DNA of 64,000 bases from Tardiphaga sp051811025 (GCF_051811025.1 NZ_JBPWQE010000001.1:124001-188000), one strand, 5' to 3'. Shown: positions 8,709-18,451, numbered from the stretch's first letter. Notes: generated by a model from the letters alone, not told the origin. A program made the numbers and translations.

Positions 8709-9359
8709 TTATGACACTTCCATCGCTGTGTTGCGCTTGCGGCGATGCCACCACCAGATCGCGGCGCCGGCCAGCACGGCCGTCACGATCGCCGCCTGAA
8801 TCCAGTAGTGCTTGGCCTGGCCCTCGAGGCCGGCAATGCCGCCATAGCGGTCCAGGACCGACACCGCGAGCACGCCGGGCAGCACATGCGCCGGCGCCCA
8901 GAGCAATGCTGCGGGGATGTTTACGGCATAGAATTTCGCCGGCGCGGTCCCCAGCGCGCCGGCCGTGACTGGCACGAAAGCGCGGATCGGCGGCACGAAG
9001 CGGCCGAGAAAGACGGCCAGCGTCCCGAAGCGGTGGAAGAAGGCCTCGCTCTGCGCCACGACGCCCGGATAATTCGATAGCGGCCACGCATCGAGCAGTT
9101 GCCGTTGCCGGACATGACCGATCCAGAAGGCGCCGCCGTCGCCGAGCACGGCGCCCGCCACGGCGGCCACCAGCACCGCCACCAGATCGAGGTCGCCTGC
9201 CGGGATCAGGGCACTCAGCGCCAGAATAATGGTGGTGCCGGGAATGAAAGTGCCAAGCACGGGCACCGCCTCCAGCAAGGCGGCGAGGAAGACAGTGAGG
9301 TAACCCAGCCAGCCATGCGCGGCGACAAAATGGGTCAGGGAATCAATGAAGGACGTCAC
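8709..9359 (-). CDS. DedA family membrane protein
   Basis: A 216-residue polytopic inner-membrane protein of the DedA/SNARE-associated family. These are implicated in lipid flipping (undecaprenyl-phosphate or phospholipid) and envelope homeostasis. Family marks are FIPGTTIILALSAL, the GDGGAFWIGHVRQ segment, and FLGRFVPPIRAFVPVTAG with the conserved R-F-x-P-x-x-R. A C-terminal hydrophobic helix ends in WWWHRRKRN. The start is a GTG at 9359. It lies on the same strand as accA, but the gap and palindrome argue against a simple operon. Confidence 0.92.
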   Translation of the reverse strand: MTSFIDSLTHFVAAHGWLGYLTVFLAALLEAVPVLGTFIPGTTIILALSALIPAGDLDLVAVLVAAVAGAVLGDGGAFWIGHVRQRQLLDAWPLSNYPGVVAQSEAFFHRFGTLAVFLGRFVPPIRAFVPVTAGALGTAPAKFYAVNIPAALLWAPAHVLPGVLAVSVLDRYGGIAGLEGQAKHYWIQAAIVTAVLAGAAIWWWHRRKRNTAMEVS

Positions 9360-9660
9360 GAATATCCGATCCGGCGCTAGGCGCCTCAGCCAACGGTAAC
9401 CCCAATATACGGATCAAATTGCGCGCCGCCCGGATTGATCCCCTAATAGTCATGCAAATTCATCGGCATCCCAGCCGCGCCCGATTCGCAGGGCAGGCTT
9501 TCAAAAACCGTCATCACAACCTATCTCGATGATAACATTCGGGAACTTTGATAGCTCCGTGGGCTTTGTCCAGCCGCGGCTCTCTGCTACGTTCCACAAA
9601 GCACCCCATCCGCAGCCGTAACTAGACTGGTTTCGGGATATCCGGGACCACGGAGGATTG
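9360..9660. other. Intergenic region between dedA-type gene and cobS
   Basis: About 300 bases that should contain the cobS promoter. I looked for a cobalamin riboswitch and found no B12-box-like core. A GGAAC at 9542-9546 is followed at 17 bases by CTTT, a poor match to an EcfG-type promoter. Nothing else is recognisable. Confidence 0.4.
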
Positions 9661-10668
9661 ATGACCGCCGCCTCGACCAAACTGCAAGAAAAGACCGACG
9701 CGTTGACTGGCATTCCCGACAAGATGGTGTCGGTGCGTAAGCTATTTGGCATCGATTCCGATCTCGAAGTGCCTGCCTTCTCCGAATCCGACCCGCATGT
9801 GCCGGATACCGATCCCGATTACCGGTTCGATCGCGCCACCACGCTGGCCATTCTCGCCGGCTTCTCGCGCAACCGCCGCGTGATGGTGACGGGCTTTCAC
9901 GGCACCGGCAAATCGACCCATATCGAACAGGTCGCCGCGCGCCTCAACTGGCCCTGCGTGCGCGTCAACCTCGACAGCCACATCAGCCGTATCGACCTCG
10001 TCGGCAAGGACTCCATCGTGGTCCGCGACGGCAAGCAGGTCACCGAATTCCGCGACGGTATTCTGCCTTGGGCGCTGCAGCATAATGTCGCGCTGGTGTT
10101 CGACGAATACGACGCCGGCCGCCCGGACGTGATGTTCGTGATCCAGCGCGTGCTGGAAGTCTCCGGCCGCCTGACGCTGCTGGACCAGAACAAGGTGATC
10201 AAGCCGCATCCGGCGTTCCGTCTGTTCTCGACAGCGAACACCATCGGTCTCGGCGATACGTCGGGCCTCTATCACGGCACCCAGCAGATCAACCAGGGCC
10301 AGATGGACCGCTGGTCGATCGTCACCACGCTGAACTATCTGGCGCATGACGAGGAAGTGCAGATCGTGCTGGCCAAGGCCAAGCACTATCAGAACGCCGA
10401 GGGCCGCGACATCGTCAACAAGATGGTGCGCCTCGCCGATCTCACGCGCAACGCTTTCGCCAATGGCGATCTGTCGACGGTGATGAGCCCGCGTACGGTG
10501 ATCACCTGGGCCGAGAACGCCGACATCTTCAACGATATCGGCTTCGCCTTCCGCGTGACCTTCCTGAACAAGTGCGACGAACTCGAGCGTCCGCTGGTCG
10601 CCGAATTCTATCAGCGCTGCTTCAATGCAGAGCTGCCGGAAAGCTCGGTCAACGTGGCGCTGAGCTGA
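9661..10668 (+). CDS. cobS: Cobaltochelatase subunit CobS (AAA+ ATPase)
   Basis: AAA+ subunit of the aerobic cobaltochelatase CobNST, which inserts Co2+ into hydrogenobyrinic acid a,c-diamide during B12 synthesis. The protein has 335 residues. Walker A GFHGTGKST is at residues 78-86, Walker B ALVFDEYDAG near 150, and sensor motifs follow in LFSTANTIG. The ATG at 9661 follows CGGAGGATTG; the TTG just before it is part of that leader. It is followed by a GNAT gene after 4 bases and then cobT, so the three are one operon. cobN is not in the window. Confidence 0.97.
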   Translation: MTAASTKLQEKTDALTGIPDKMVSVRKLFGIDSDLEVPAFSESDPHVPDTDPDYRFDRATTLAILAGFSRNRRVMVTGFHGTGKSTHIEQVAARLNWPCVRVNLDSHISRIDLVGKDSIVVRDGKQVTEFRDGILPWALQHNVALVFDEYDAGRPDVMFVIQRVLEVSGRLTLLDQNKVIKPHPAFRLFSTANTIGLGDTSGLYHGTQQINQGQMDRWSIVTTLNYLAHDEEVQIVLAKAKHYQNAEGRDIVNKMVRLADLTRNAFANGDLSTVMSPRTVITWAENADIFNDIGFAFRVTFLNKCDELERPLVAEFYQRCFNAELPESSVNVALS

Positions 10669-10672
10669 TGTA

Positions 10673-11086
10673 ATGGCGAAGGTCACCGTGGAGCGCACGA
10701 TTGGAGAAACCAAGCGCGCGGTTCAAGGTGGCCTGTTTCGCTACAATGTCGAGAAGATGGAGAAGCAGAAGTACAAGAGCTTCGCCATCTCGTTGCGCGA
10801 CAAGAAAAAAGAGATCGTCGGCGGCATTGTTGGCGAAGTCTGGATGACCGTGCTGTTCATCCAGTTCTTCTGGATCGATCAGCGGTTTCGCGGCAAGGGT
10901 CATGGCAAGGCGCTGATCGAAGCGATCGAGGATCAAGCGCGAAACTTCGGCGCGGTGCGTGCCTATGTTGATACGATGAGTTTTCAGGCGCCAGACTTCT
11001 ATCGCGCCTGTGACTATGAAGCTTTAGGCACCATCGATGGTTATCCAGGCGGCGTGACGCGCCACTGGTTTACCAAGGCGCTGTAG
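10673..11086 (+). CDS. GNAT family N-acetyltransferase, inserted between cobS and cobT
   Basis: A 137-residue GNAT-fold acetyltransferase. The acetyl-CoA binding motif RFRGKGHGKALIEAIE (R/QxxGxG/A) is at about residues 66-80, and the terminal strand region SFQAPDFYRACDYEALG matches the usual GNAT motif B. It begins 4 bases after the cobS stop and ends 9 bases before cobT, so it is co-transcribed with the chelatase genes. There is no known acetylation step in cobalt insertion, so its role there is unknown. It may act on a small molecule or simply ride in the operon. Confidence 0.88.
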   Translation: MAKVTVERTIGETKRAVQGGLFRYNVEKMEKQKYKSFAISLRDKKKEIVGGIVGEVWMTVLFIQFFWIDQRFRGKGHGKALIEAIEDQARNFGAVRAYVDTMSFQAPDFYRACDYEALGTIDGYPGGVTRHWFTKAL

Positions 11087-11095
11087 GGACTGGCG

Positions 11096-12997
11096 ATGAG
11101 CACGACGACGACCAATAAATTCCGCCCCGGAGCCAAGGAAGCGCCGACCGAGCCGTTCAAGCGCGCGGTGACGTCGTGTTTGCGCGCGATCGCCAAGGCG
11201 CCCGAACTTGAAGTGACCTTCGCGGCCGAGCGTCCTGGCCTGTCGCCGGGCAAGGCCCGTCTTCCTGAACCCGCGCGGAAAATGAGCAAGCGCGACGCCG
11301 CCATCGTGCGCGGCCACGCGGATTCGATCGCGCTCAAGCTTGCCTGTCACGATCCCAAGGTTCATCGCAAGCTGATGCCGGGCAATCCACAGGCGCGCGG
11401 CGTGTTCGAAGCCGTCGAGCAGGCCCGTGTGGAAGCGCTCGGCTCGCGCCGCATGGCCGGCGTGGCCAAGAACCTCACCGCGATGCTTGACGATCATTTC
11501 CATCGCGGCAAGTTCGACGAGATCACCGACCGCGCCGATGCACCGCTGGCCGATGCGCTGGCGATGCTGGTGCGTGAGCGCCTCACCGGCCTCGCGCCGC
11601 CGGCCGCTGCGAAGAAAATGGTCGACCTCTGGCGGCCGGTTCTCGAAGACAAGATCAGCGGTCGCCTCGACCAGCTCGATCAGTTCGCGGAGAACCAGGC
11701 CAAGTTCGGCGATGCCGTGCATGACCTGTTGTCGGCGCTGGAGCTCGGCGATGACCGCAATGCCGAGGCGGACGACGAGGAGAGCGAGGACGACGAGCGC
11801 CAGGGCGAGAACGATCAGGCCGGCGCCGAAGGCTCGCCGGAGAGCGACGCCTCGCAGGAAATGAGCGCCGATCAGGCGCAGCAGTCGTCCGAGGAAATGT
11901 CTGACAGTTCGATGGAGAGCGCGCAAGCCTCCGCCTCGGATACGTTCGACGAAGACGGCGAGATGGGCGACGACGAGACGCCTGGCGAAGCCACGCGCCC
12001 GAATTCGCGCGGTCAGAACGAACGCCTCGGTCCGGAATATCATGCCTTCGCGCCAAAATTCGACGAAGTCATTGCGGCCGAAGATCTCTGCGATCACGAC
12101 GAACTCGAGCGGTTGCGCAGCTATCTCGACAAGCAGCTCGCGCATCTGCAGGGCGTCGTTGCGCGCCTTGCCAACCGGCTTCAGCGTAAACTCATGGCGC
12201 AGCAGAACCGCGCTTGGGATTTCGACCTCGAGGAAGGCATCCTCGATCCCGCGCGTCTGTCGCGTGTGGTCACCGATCCGTTCTCGCCGCTGTCCTTCAT
12301 GCATGAGAAGGAAGCGACCTTCCGCGATACGGTCGTGACGCTGCTGCTGGATAATTCCGGCTCCATGCGCGGTCGCCCGATCACCGTCGCTGCGACCTGC
12401 GCCGATATTCTGGCGCGGACGCTGGAGCGCTGCGGCGTCAAGGTCGAGATTCTCGGCTTCACGACGCGCGCCTGGAAGGGCGGGCAGTCGCGCGAGGCGT
12501 GGCTCGGCGCCGGCAAGCCGGCCAATCCCGGCCGCCTCAACGATCTCCGCCACATCATCTACAAGTCGGCGGATGCGCCGTGGCGTCGGGCGCGCAAGAA
12601 TCTCGGCCTGATGATGCGCGAAGGTCTGCTCAAGGAGAACATCGACGGTGAGGCGCTCGACTGGGCGCACAAGCGCCTGCTCGGTCGCCCCGAGCAGCGC
12701 AAGATCCTGATGATGATCTCCGACGGCGCGCCGGTGGATGACAGCACGTTGTCGGTCAATCCCGGCAACTATCTGGAGCGCCATCTGCGCTACATCATCG
12801 AAGAGATCGAGACCCGCTCGCCGGTCGAACTGATCGCCATCGGTATCGGCCATGACGTGACGCGCTACTATCGCCGGGCCGTGACCATCGTCGACGCCGA
12901 AGAACTCGGCGGCGCCATCACCGAGAAGCTGGCGGAATTGTTCAGCGAAACGGCAGGGCCGGCACCGACCCATGGTCGGCGACGCAGAACGCATTAG
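11096..12997 (+). CDS. cobT: Cobaltochelatase subunit CobT
   Basis: A 633-residue partner of CobS in the CobNST cobaltochelatase. The N-terminal ~210 residues are helical. A long Asp/Glu-rich acidic segment occupies roughly residues 220-310. The C-terminal von Willebrand A domain has the MIDAS motif LLLDNSGSMRG (DxSxS) at about residues 415-425 and a second metal ligand region in MISDGAPVDDS. CobT and CobS form a ring complex resembling the BchI-BchD magnesium chelatase motor. It starts at ATG 11096, 9 bases after the GNAT gene. Confidence 0.97.
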   Translation: MSTTTTNKFRPGAKEAPTEPFKRAVTSCLRAIAKAPELEVTFAAERPGLSPGKARLPEPARKMSKRDAAIVRGHADSIALKLACHDPKVHRKLMPGNPQARGVFEAVEQARVEALGSRRMAGVAKNLTAMLDDHFHRGKFDEITDRADAPLADALAMLVRERLTGLAPPAAAKKMVDLWRPVLEDKISGRLDQLDQFAENQAKFGDAVHDLLSALELGDDRNAEADDEESEDDERQGENDQAGAEGSPESDASQEMSADQAQQSSEEMSDSSMESAQASASDTFDEDGEMGDDETPGEATRPNSRGQNERLGPEYHAFAPKFDEVIAAEDLCDHDELERLRSYLDKQLAHLQGVVARLANRLQRKLMAQQNRAWDFDLEEGILDPARLSRVVTDPFSPLSFMHEKEATFRDTVVTLLLDNSGSMRGRPITVAATCADILARTLERCGVKVEILGFTTRAWKGGQSREAWLGAGKPANPGRLNDLRHIIYKSADAPWRRARKNLGLMMREGLLKENIDGEALDWAHKRLLGRPEQRKILMMISDGAPVDDSTLSVNPGNYLERHLRYIIEEIETRSPVELIAIGIGHDVTRYYRRAVTIVDAEELGGAITEKLAELFSETAGPAPTHGRRRRTH

Positions 12998-13004
12998 GCT
13001 TTAC

Positions 13005-13035
13005 AGGATGGGTTTTGCTTTGCTCTACCCATCCT
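13005..13035. repeat. Extragenic palindrome R8 after cobT
   Basis: Inverted arms GGATGGGT (13006-13013) and ACCCATCC (13027-13034) surround a TTTGCTTTGCTCT loop. The pattern GATGGGT...ACCCATC is one I associate with a common dispersed repeat in Bradyrhizobium-group genomes. Here it could also act as the cobT transcription end, although no T-run follows. Confidence 0.6.
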
Positions 13036-13048
13036 CCGGGGCCGTCGC

Positions 13049-14101
13049 TTGACCGCTCATCTCACCCGTCGGCATTTTCTTGCAGTCGCGGCTTCGGCAG
13101 CCGCGCTGCCGTCGCTTGCCCGTGCGCAGGCCGTGCCGGTGCCGGCAACGCCATCGGCCCGCGCGCCGGTGTCGATCGAGATCGAAGCGCGACCAATTCC
13201 GGCTTTCGATACGCGTGATCGCGCACATACAAGGTTCGGGTCGCTGCAATATCGCAGCGGATTGGTCCTGACGTCGCGATACAAGGACTTCGGCGGTATC
13301 TCCGGTCTTCGTCTGGATGACAAGGGTGAGGGTTTCATCGCCATCAGCGACAAGGGCAACTGGTTCACCGGCAAGATCGCCTATAGCGGCGATGCCATGG
13401 TCGGCATAGTCGATGTCGAGGCGGCGCCGATGCTGGGCGCCGACGGCAGGCCGATCACCGCGCGGGGCTGGTACGATACCGAGTCCATCGCGGTGGATGG
13501 GCCGACGGTCTATATCGGCCTCGAACGCGTGCATCAGATCTTGAAATTCGACTTCGGCCGCGATGGTGTGCGCGCCCGGGGTGAGCCGATCCCGCAGCCG
13601 CCGGGCATGCGCAAGCTGCCCAACAATGGCAGTCTCGAAGCGCTGGTGATGGTGCGCAAGGACAGGTTCAAGTCTTCGCCGCTGGCCGGCATGCTGCTGG
13701 CGATCTCGGAGCGCGGGCTCGACAGCGCCGGCAATATCTCGGCCTGGATCATCGGCGGCAAGGCGCCGGCGACTTTCTCGGTTCGCCGCACCAAAAATTA
13801 CGACATCAGCGATGCTGCGCTGCTGCCCTCCGGCGATCTGCTGCTGCTGGAACGCAAGTTCTCGCTGTTCGGCGACACCGGCGTCCGTATCCGCCGCGTT
13901 CCCCTCGCAGCGATCGTGCCGGATGCCGTCATCGACGGTCCCACCATCTTCGATGCGGATCTCGGCTATGAGATCGACAATTTCGAAGGGCTCGATGTCC
14001 ATGTCACGCCGGAGGGCGACACGGTGCTGACACTGATCTCGGACGACAATTTCTCGATGCTGCAGCGAACCCTGCTGATGCAGTTCACGTTGGCGGATTA
14101 A
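13049..14101 (+). CDS. Tat-exported esterase-like / phytase-like beta-propeller protein
   Basis: A 350-residue periplasmic protein of the 'esterase-like activity of phytase' family. The N-terminus TRRHFLAVAASAAALPSLARA is a twin-arginine signal with AxA cleavage. The body has repeated propeller-like blades: FGGISGLRLDDKGEGFIAIS, DTESIAVDGPTVYIGLE, NNGSLEALVM and DNFEGLDVHV. The start is TTG at 13049; no ATG lies upstream of the Arg pair, and the Tat motif requires a start here. The substrate is not known; the family name reflects sequence relation only. The stop lies 5 bases from the end of the convergent c-di-GMP gene. Confidence 0.85.
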   Translation: MTAHLTRRHFLAVAASAAALPSLARAQAVPVPATPSARAPVSIEIEARPIPAFDTRDRAHTRFGSLQYRSGLVLTSRYKDFGGISGLRLDDKGEGFIAISDKGNWFTGKIAYSGDAMVGIVDVEAAPMLGADGRPITARGWYDTESIAVDGPTVYIGLERVHQILKFDFGRDGVRARGEPIPQPPGMRKLPNNGSLEALVMVRKDRFKSSPLAGMLLAISERGLDSAGNISAWIIGGKAPATFSVRRTKNYDISDAALLPSGDLLLLERKFSLFGDTGVRIRRVPLAAIVPDAVIDGPTIFDADLGYEIDNFEGLDVHVTPEGDTVLTLISDDNFSMLQRTLLMQFTLAD

Positions 14102-14105
14102 ACGG

Positions 14106-16856
14106 TCAGGCTGCCGCCTCGGCCTTGTTGGCCTGATGCGCGATCAACAGATCCCGCAATTCTGCTGCGGGTCTGGCGGGGCTGAACAGATAGCCCTGCA
14201 TCTCGGTGCAGCCGAGCGCGCGCAGCAGCTCCTTCTGCCGGAGCGTTTCGACGCCTTCGGCCGTTGTCGTCATGTTGCGCGAACTGGCGATATTGACCAC
14301 GGCCTGCACGATTGAGGACGACCCCTGTGCATCGGCGATATCGGTCACGAAACAACGATCGATCTTGATCTTGTCGAACGGGAAGCGCTGCAGATAGCTC
14401 AGGCTCGAATAGCCGGTGCCGAAATCGTCCAGCGCAATGCGCACGCCGATCTCGCGCAGCCCGTGCAGGATTTCCAGTGCGGTCTCGTCGTCGCGGATCA
14501 GCACGGCCTCGGTAATTTCGAGCTCGAGCCGACGCGCCGGCAGGCCGGAGGCGGCGAGGGCGGCGGTTACTTTCAGCGCCAGTGATGCGCAGCGGAACTG
14601 AACCGGCGAGACATTGACCGCCACCCGGATATCGTCGGGCCAGCTGGCAGCCTCGGCGCAAGCGGTGTTCATCACCCATTCGCCGAGTTCATTGATGATG
14701 CCGATATCTTCGGCGACCGGAATGAATTCGGCCGGCGAGATCATGCCGCGTTCGGGATGACGCCAGCGTAACAAAGCTTCGCAGCCCACGACGGTGTCGT
14801 CGCGCAGCGTCAGCAGCGGTTGATAATAGACTTCGAAACCGCCTTTGGCGAAGCCGCCATCACCGGCGGCGTGACGCAGTTCAAGCTCCAGCGAGCGACG
14901 GGCCTTCACCCGCGCATCCATTTCGGGCTCGAAGAAGCGGAACGTGCGACGGCCATCGGCCTTGGCGCCATACATCGCCAGATCCGCATTCTTCAGCAAC
15001 GTATCGAGGTCTGCACCGTCGCGCGGCGCCAGCGCGATGCCGATCGACGCGTCGGTGAGCAGGCTGTGGCCGAGACAATCGAATGGCTGGCGGATCGCAT
15101 CATAGATGCGGCCGACAAGGTCTGTGATGTCGGAATGGCTCTCGACGCCCGTCTGCACGATGGCGAATTCGTCGCCGCCGAGCCGGGCCACCACGTCGGA
15201 GCCGCGTACGCAGGCGCGCAGCCGTAGCGCAATGCCCTTGAGCAGTTCGTCGCCAACGGGATGGCCGAGCGAATCGTTGATGCCCTTGAATTCGTCGATG
15301 TCGATATAGAGCACAGCGCATTGCGCGCCGCGCGCGACGCGCTTCAATTCGTGTTCGAGTTCGTTGCGGAACAGCGTGCGGTTCGGTAGGTCCGTCAGTG
15401 CGTCGTAATGCGCCAGATGCGCGATCTTTTCTTCGGCATTGCGCCGCTCGGTGATGTCTTCGTGGGTCGCAACCCAGCCGCCATCGGCGACCGGCCGCGA
15501 CGAGATCTGGATCGCGCGGCCATCCGCGGTTTGCATGACATTGATGCTCGAACGTCCGACGTCGCGCATCACCTCTGCGACATAGGCATCCACATCACCC
15601 CCAAACGAGCCGGTTTCCTTGCGATGCGCGATCACGTCACGGAACGGCCGGCCGGCTGTGATGACCTCGCGCGACAGCCCGTACATGTCGAGATAACGCT
15701 GGTTGCAGACCACCACGCGCGCCTGCGCATCGAACAGCAGCAGGCCCTGCGTCATGTTGTTGATGGCGGTGTCGAGGCGCATTTTCTCCAGCATCGTCTC
15801 CAGCTGCGCCGCACGGCTCTGCCGCTGGATGTGACGGATCATCAGATAAAGCAGGCCCGCCAGGATCAGGGCCGACAGCGTCGCGAGGGTCACGAGAAAT
15901 TTGGTCTGGTCGCGCCAGTTGGCCAGCGTGCCGTCCACCGTCGTGGTTGCGACCAGCGCGATCGGAAAGTTCTGCAGCAGGCGGATCGAGCCAAGGCGAT
16001 CGATATTGTCGATGGGGCTGATGGTGCGGATGGTCGCGGGCGCGTCGCTGAAGCGCAGGTGCTGCAGCAGCGGGCCGCTATTGAAAACCTTGCCGATCGA
16101 CGAGGGCGTCTGCGGGTAGCGCGCCAGCAACGTGCCATTGCGGTGGAACATTGCGATGGTCCCGTTTTCGCCGAGCGAGACGGAGGCAAAGAATTTTTCG
16201 AATTGATGCGGTTCGACGCTACGCGTCACGATGCCGAAGAATTCGCCCTTGGGCCCTGTAATGCGACGTGCGAACAGCGTCTTCCACCGGCCGGTGATAC
16301 GGCTCAGGACCGGCTGCACGATCTCGTCGTCCTGGCTGAAGCCCTGCGATTTGAGTTTCTGGAAATATTCACGGTCGGCAAGCGACAGATCCGGTCCGGG
16401 CCAGGCTCCTGTCCAGTTGACCAGACGGCCTTCGGCATCGAGAACGGTGATGTCGTTGGCGAATTCATCATCCACCTTCGACTTCAGCATCATGTGGGAC
16501 TCGTAGCTCGACATGCTGCTGGCAAAGCTGTGGACCGACATCACGCCGTTGGCGAGAAGATGAGCCGTGAGGCTCTTCTGGATGCGGTGGAGATCCTGGA
16601 ATTGCTGATCGAAATGCCGGCTGAGCAGCAGCACGGTGTTTTCAAGTTCGCGATTGGAGTTGTCGATTGTGCGCTGCCGGAAATTGTTCACGGTCATCGC
16701 CGTGCCGGCGGCAATGGTGATGATCAGCACGGCGCCAACGAGCACGAGCCAGCGCACCGGCGCGCGACGGGTCGTCGAGCGTCCATCGCCATGTTCGGCG
16801 GAGCCCGGCGCTGAAGCGCACACGTCGTTCGTCATTCGCCTCCCCACTGGCCGCAT
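14106..16856 (-). CDS. Membrane c-di-GMP enzyme: Cache sensor, PAS, GGDEF and EAL domains
   Basis: About 916 residues. Two transmembrane helices (near residues 32-55 and 330-350) enclose a periplasmic dCache-like sensor. A PAS domain (INNMTQGLLLFDAQARVVVC) lies at ~375-490, then a diguanylate cyclase domain with intact RLGGDEFAI near residue 560, then a phosphodiesterase domain with intact EALLRW near 693, ITEAVLIRDD and DDFGTGYSS. Both catalytic halves look competent, so it may make or degrade cyclic di-GMP depending on sensor state. ATG 16856 follows TAGGA; an ATG at 16835 after GGGGAGG is an alternative. It is paralogous to the protein at 51.4-54.1 kb. Confidence 0.95.
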   Translation of the reverse strand: MRPVGRRMTNDVCASAPGSAEHGDGRSTTRRAPVRWLVLVGAVLIITIAAGTAMTVNNFRQRTIDNSNRELENTVLLLSRHFDQQFQDLHRIQKSLTAHLLANGVMSVHSFASSMSSYESHMMLKSKVDDEFANDITVLDAEGRLVNWTGAWPGPDLSLADREYFQKLKSQGFSQDDEIVQPVLSRITGRWKTLFARRITGPKGEFFGIVTRSVEPHQFEKFFASVSLGENGTIAMFHRNGTLLARYPQTPSSIGKVFNSGPLLQHLRFSDAPATIRTISPIDNIDRLGSIRLLQNFPIALVATTTVDGTLANWRDQTKFLVTLATLSALILAGLLYLMIRHIQRQSRAAQLETMLEKMRLDTAINNMTQGLLLFDAQARVVVCNQRYLDMYGLSREVITAGRPFRDVIAHRKETGSFGGDVDAYVAEVMRDVGRSSINVMQTADGRAIQISSRPVADGGWVATHEDITERRNAEEKIAHLAHYDALTDLPNRTLFRNELEHELKRVARGAQCAVLYIDIDEFKGINDSLGHPVGDELLKGIALRLRACVRGSDVVARLGGDEFAIVQTGVESHSDITDLVGRIYDAIRQPFDCLGHSLLTDASIGIALAPRDGADLDTLLKNADLAMYGAKADGRRTFRFFEPEMDARVKARRSLELELRHAAGDGGFAKGGFEVYYQPLLTLRDDTVVGCEALLRWRHPERGMISPAEFIPVAEDIGIINELGEWVMNTACAEAASWPDDIRVAVNVSPVQFRCASLALKVTAALAASGLPARRLELEITEAVLIRDDETALEILHGLREIGVRIALDDFGTGYSSLSYLQRFPFDKIKIDRCFVTDIADAQGSSSIVQAVVNIASSRNMTTTAEGVETLRQKELLRALGCTEMQGYLFSPARPAAELRDLLIAHQANKAEAAA

Positions 16857-16960
16857 CAATTCCTACCCCTCGTGGATAGAAATACCCCGGCAAGGGTGGA
16901 AAACGCGTTAGGAAGTCAGGTGAACCGCGGGTTAATTACAACCGTACAAGTGGTATCTTG

Positions 16961-18451
16961 TTACGCGGCAAGGCTTTTTTGCTGCGGTGCGACCGGCCAT
17001 GTCCGGTTGCGGCCATGCGCCTTGGCCGCATAGAGCGCACTGTCGGCATTGCTGATCAGGTCGTTCGACGTGTTCAGCGATGACGGCACCAGACAGGCTG
17101 CGCCGATGCTGACTGTGGTCGTGCCCATGCCGTCGCGCTCGAGATCGCCCACTTCGATGCGGATCCGTTCGCCAAGTTCGATGGCATCGAGAAGAGAGAG
17201 GCCCGGCAGGATCAGCGCGAATTCCTCGCCGCCATAGCGCGCGGCGCAATCGCTGGCACGTTGCGCATGCCGCGCGATGCTCCAGGCGATCCCGCACAGA
17301 ACGAGGTCGCCGGCCTGATGGCCGAAATTGTCGTTGAACGCCTTGAAGTGGTCGGCGTCGATCATCAGCAGCGAGATCGGCGCGCGGGCGCGCTGGGCGC
17401 GCTGCCATTCCTTGTCCATCACCACGTCGAAATGACGTCGGTTGGCAAGACCAGTCAGGCCATCGGTCATCGCGAGGCGCGCCATCTTGTCTTCCATCTC
17501 GCCGCGCTTGCCCATCTCGCGCGCCAGGATCAGCATCAGCGCGCAGGCGATCAGGCCGAGCGCGCCCATAGCACCGCCGATCTGCAGCGCGTCCTTGCGC
17601 CACTGGCCGAAAATCATGTCGGTGGACCGCCCCACCATCACGATCAGCGGATGCGAGCCTTCACGCCAGACATAAAGACGCTGCACGCCGTCCACGGCGG
17701 AATTGCCGATAAAGGAGCCTGAGAAATAGGCCAGCGCTCTCTGTACGCCGGGGACCCGACTGAGATCGCGGCCGATGATCTCCATGTCGAACGGGGCGCG
17801 CATGATCAACACGCCGTCCTGCCTGACAACGGAAATCAGGTCGTTCGGCTCGAGCTGCAGGCGATCGGCGATCTCGTGGAAATACGTGTAGCGGATGAAG
17901 CCGGAGACGATGCCCAGAAAAGTCCCGTCGCGCGCGGCGATGCGACGGCTCAGCACGATACCGTAACTTCCCTGATGCAGCATCGGCTTGGAGATATAGA
18001 GGCCGAACAGCGGATCGCGCTTGTGGACCTTGAAGAATTCCTCATCGGCGAAATTCTGCTGCTTCGGATCCAGCGTCGATGAATCCAGCGTCACGTTGCC
18101 GGCAACGTCCGTGACCTGGATGGCGCCGAAGTGGCGCGCGGTGGCGGCATGGTCGAACAGGATCAGTTGCCGCATCGGTCGTGAAATCTCGACCAGCTCC
18201 GGCTCGGTCATGTTACCGACCACATTTCGTAGCGAGAGGTCGTAGAGTTCGATATTGCGAGCGATATCGGCATCGATGCTGGAAGCGAGATTGCCGAGCG
18301 TTTGTTGCGCCAGCTTCTCGTCGCCGCGCCGCATGCTGAGCAGCACGCTGCCGCAGATCGCGGTGAATCCGATAACGACGATCGCCGCGGCGGCCAGCAG
18401 CCAGCGCGGGGAAATCCGGCGGGTCGTCTCGGATGCGTTACGGGCCAGCAT
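16961..18451 (-). CDS. Membrane diguanylate cyclase with periplasmic Cache domain
   Basis: A diguanylate cyclase of about 496 residues. TM helix 1 is near the N-terminus (WLLAAAAIVVIGFTAICGSV), followed by a periplasmic double-Cache sensor of ~260 residues, TM helix 2 (MGALGLIACALMLILA) and a C-terminal GGDEF domain. The signature is GGEEF (ARYGGEEFALILP), an active variant, and there is no EAL domain. ATG at 18451 is chosen; a TTG at 18484 in the same frame is possible. It is on the same strand as the hybrid GGDEF-EAL gene downstream, about 100 bases apart, so the two may be co-regulated. Confidence 0.93.
   Translation of the reverse strand: MLARNASETTRRISPRWLLAAAAIVVIGFTAICGSVLLSMRRGDEKLAQQTLGNLASSIDADIARNIELYDLSLRNVVGNMTEPELVEISRPMRQLILFDHAATARHFGAIQVTDVAGNVTLDSSTLDPKQQNFADEEFFKVHKRDPLFGLYISKPMLHQGSYGIVLSRRIAARDGTFLGIVSGFIRYTYFHEIADRLQLEPNDLISVVRQDGVLIMRAPFDMEIIGRDLSRVPGVQRALAYFSGSFIGNSAVDGVQRLYVWREGSHPLIVMVGRSTDMIFGQWRKDALQIGGAMGALGLIACALMLILAREMGKRGEMEDKMARLAMTDGLTGLANRRHFDVVMDKEWQRAQRARAPISLLMIDADHFKAFNDNFGHQAGDLVLCGIAWSIARHAQRASDCAARYGGEEFALILPGLSLLDAIELGERIRIEVGDLERDGMGTTTVSIGAACLVPSSLNTSNDLISNADSALYAAKAHGRNRTWPVAPQQKSLAA

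Noticed and set aside
9360..9660. Cobalamin riboswitch before cobS
   Set aside because: No B12-box-like conserved core or long paired leader was found in the 300-base gap.
11024..12994. Open frame of 656 codons on the minus strand opposite cobT
   Set aside because: cobT on the plus strand has a MIDAS motif, SD context and operon position. The reverse frame has none and is Arg/His-rich, as expected for antisense.
15408..16814. Open frame of 468 codons opposite the GGDEF-EAL gene
   Set aside because: The sense strand shows complete PAS, GGDEF and EAL domains. The antisense frame is compositional noise.
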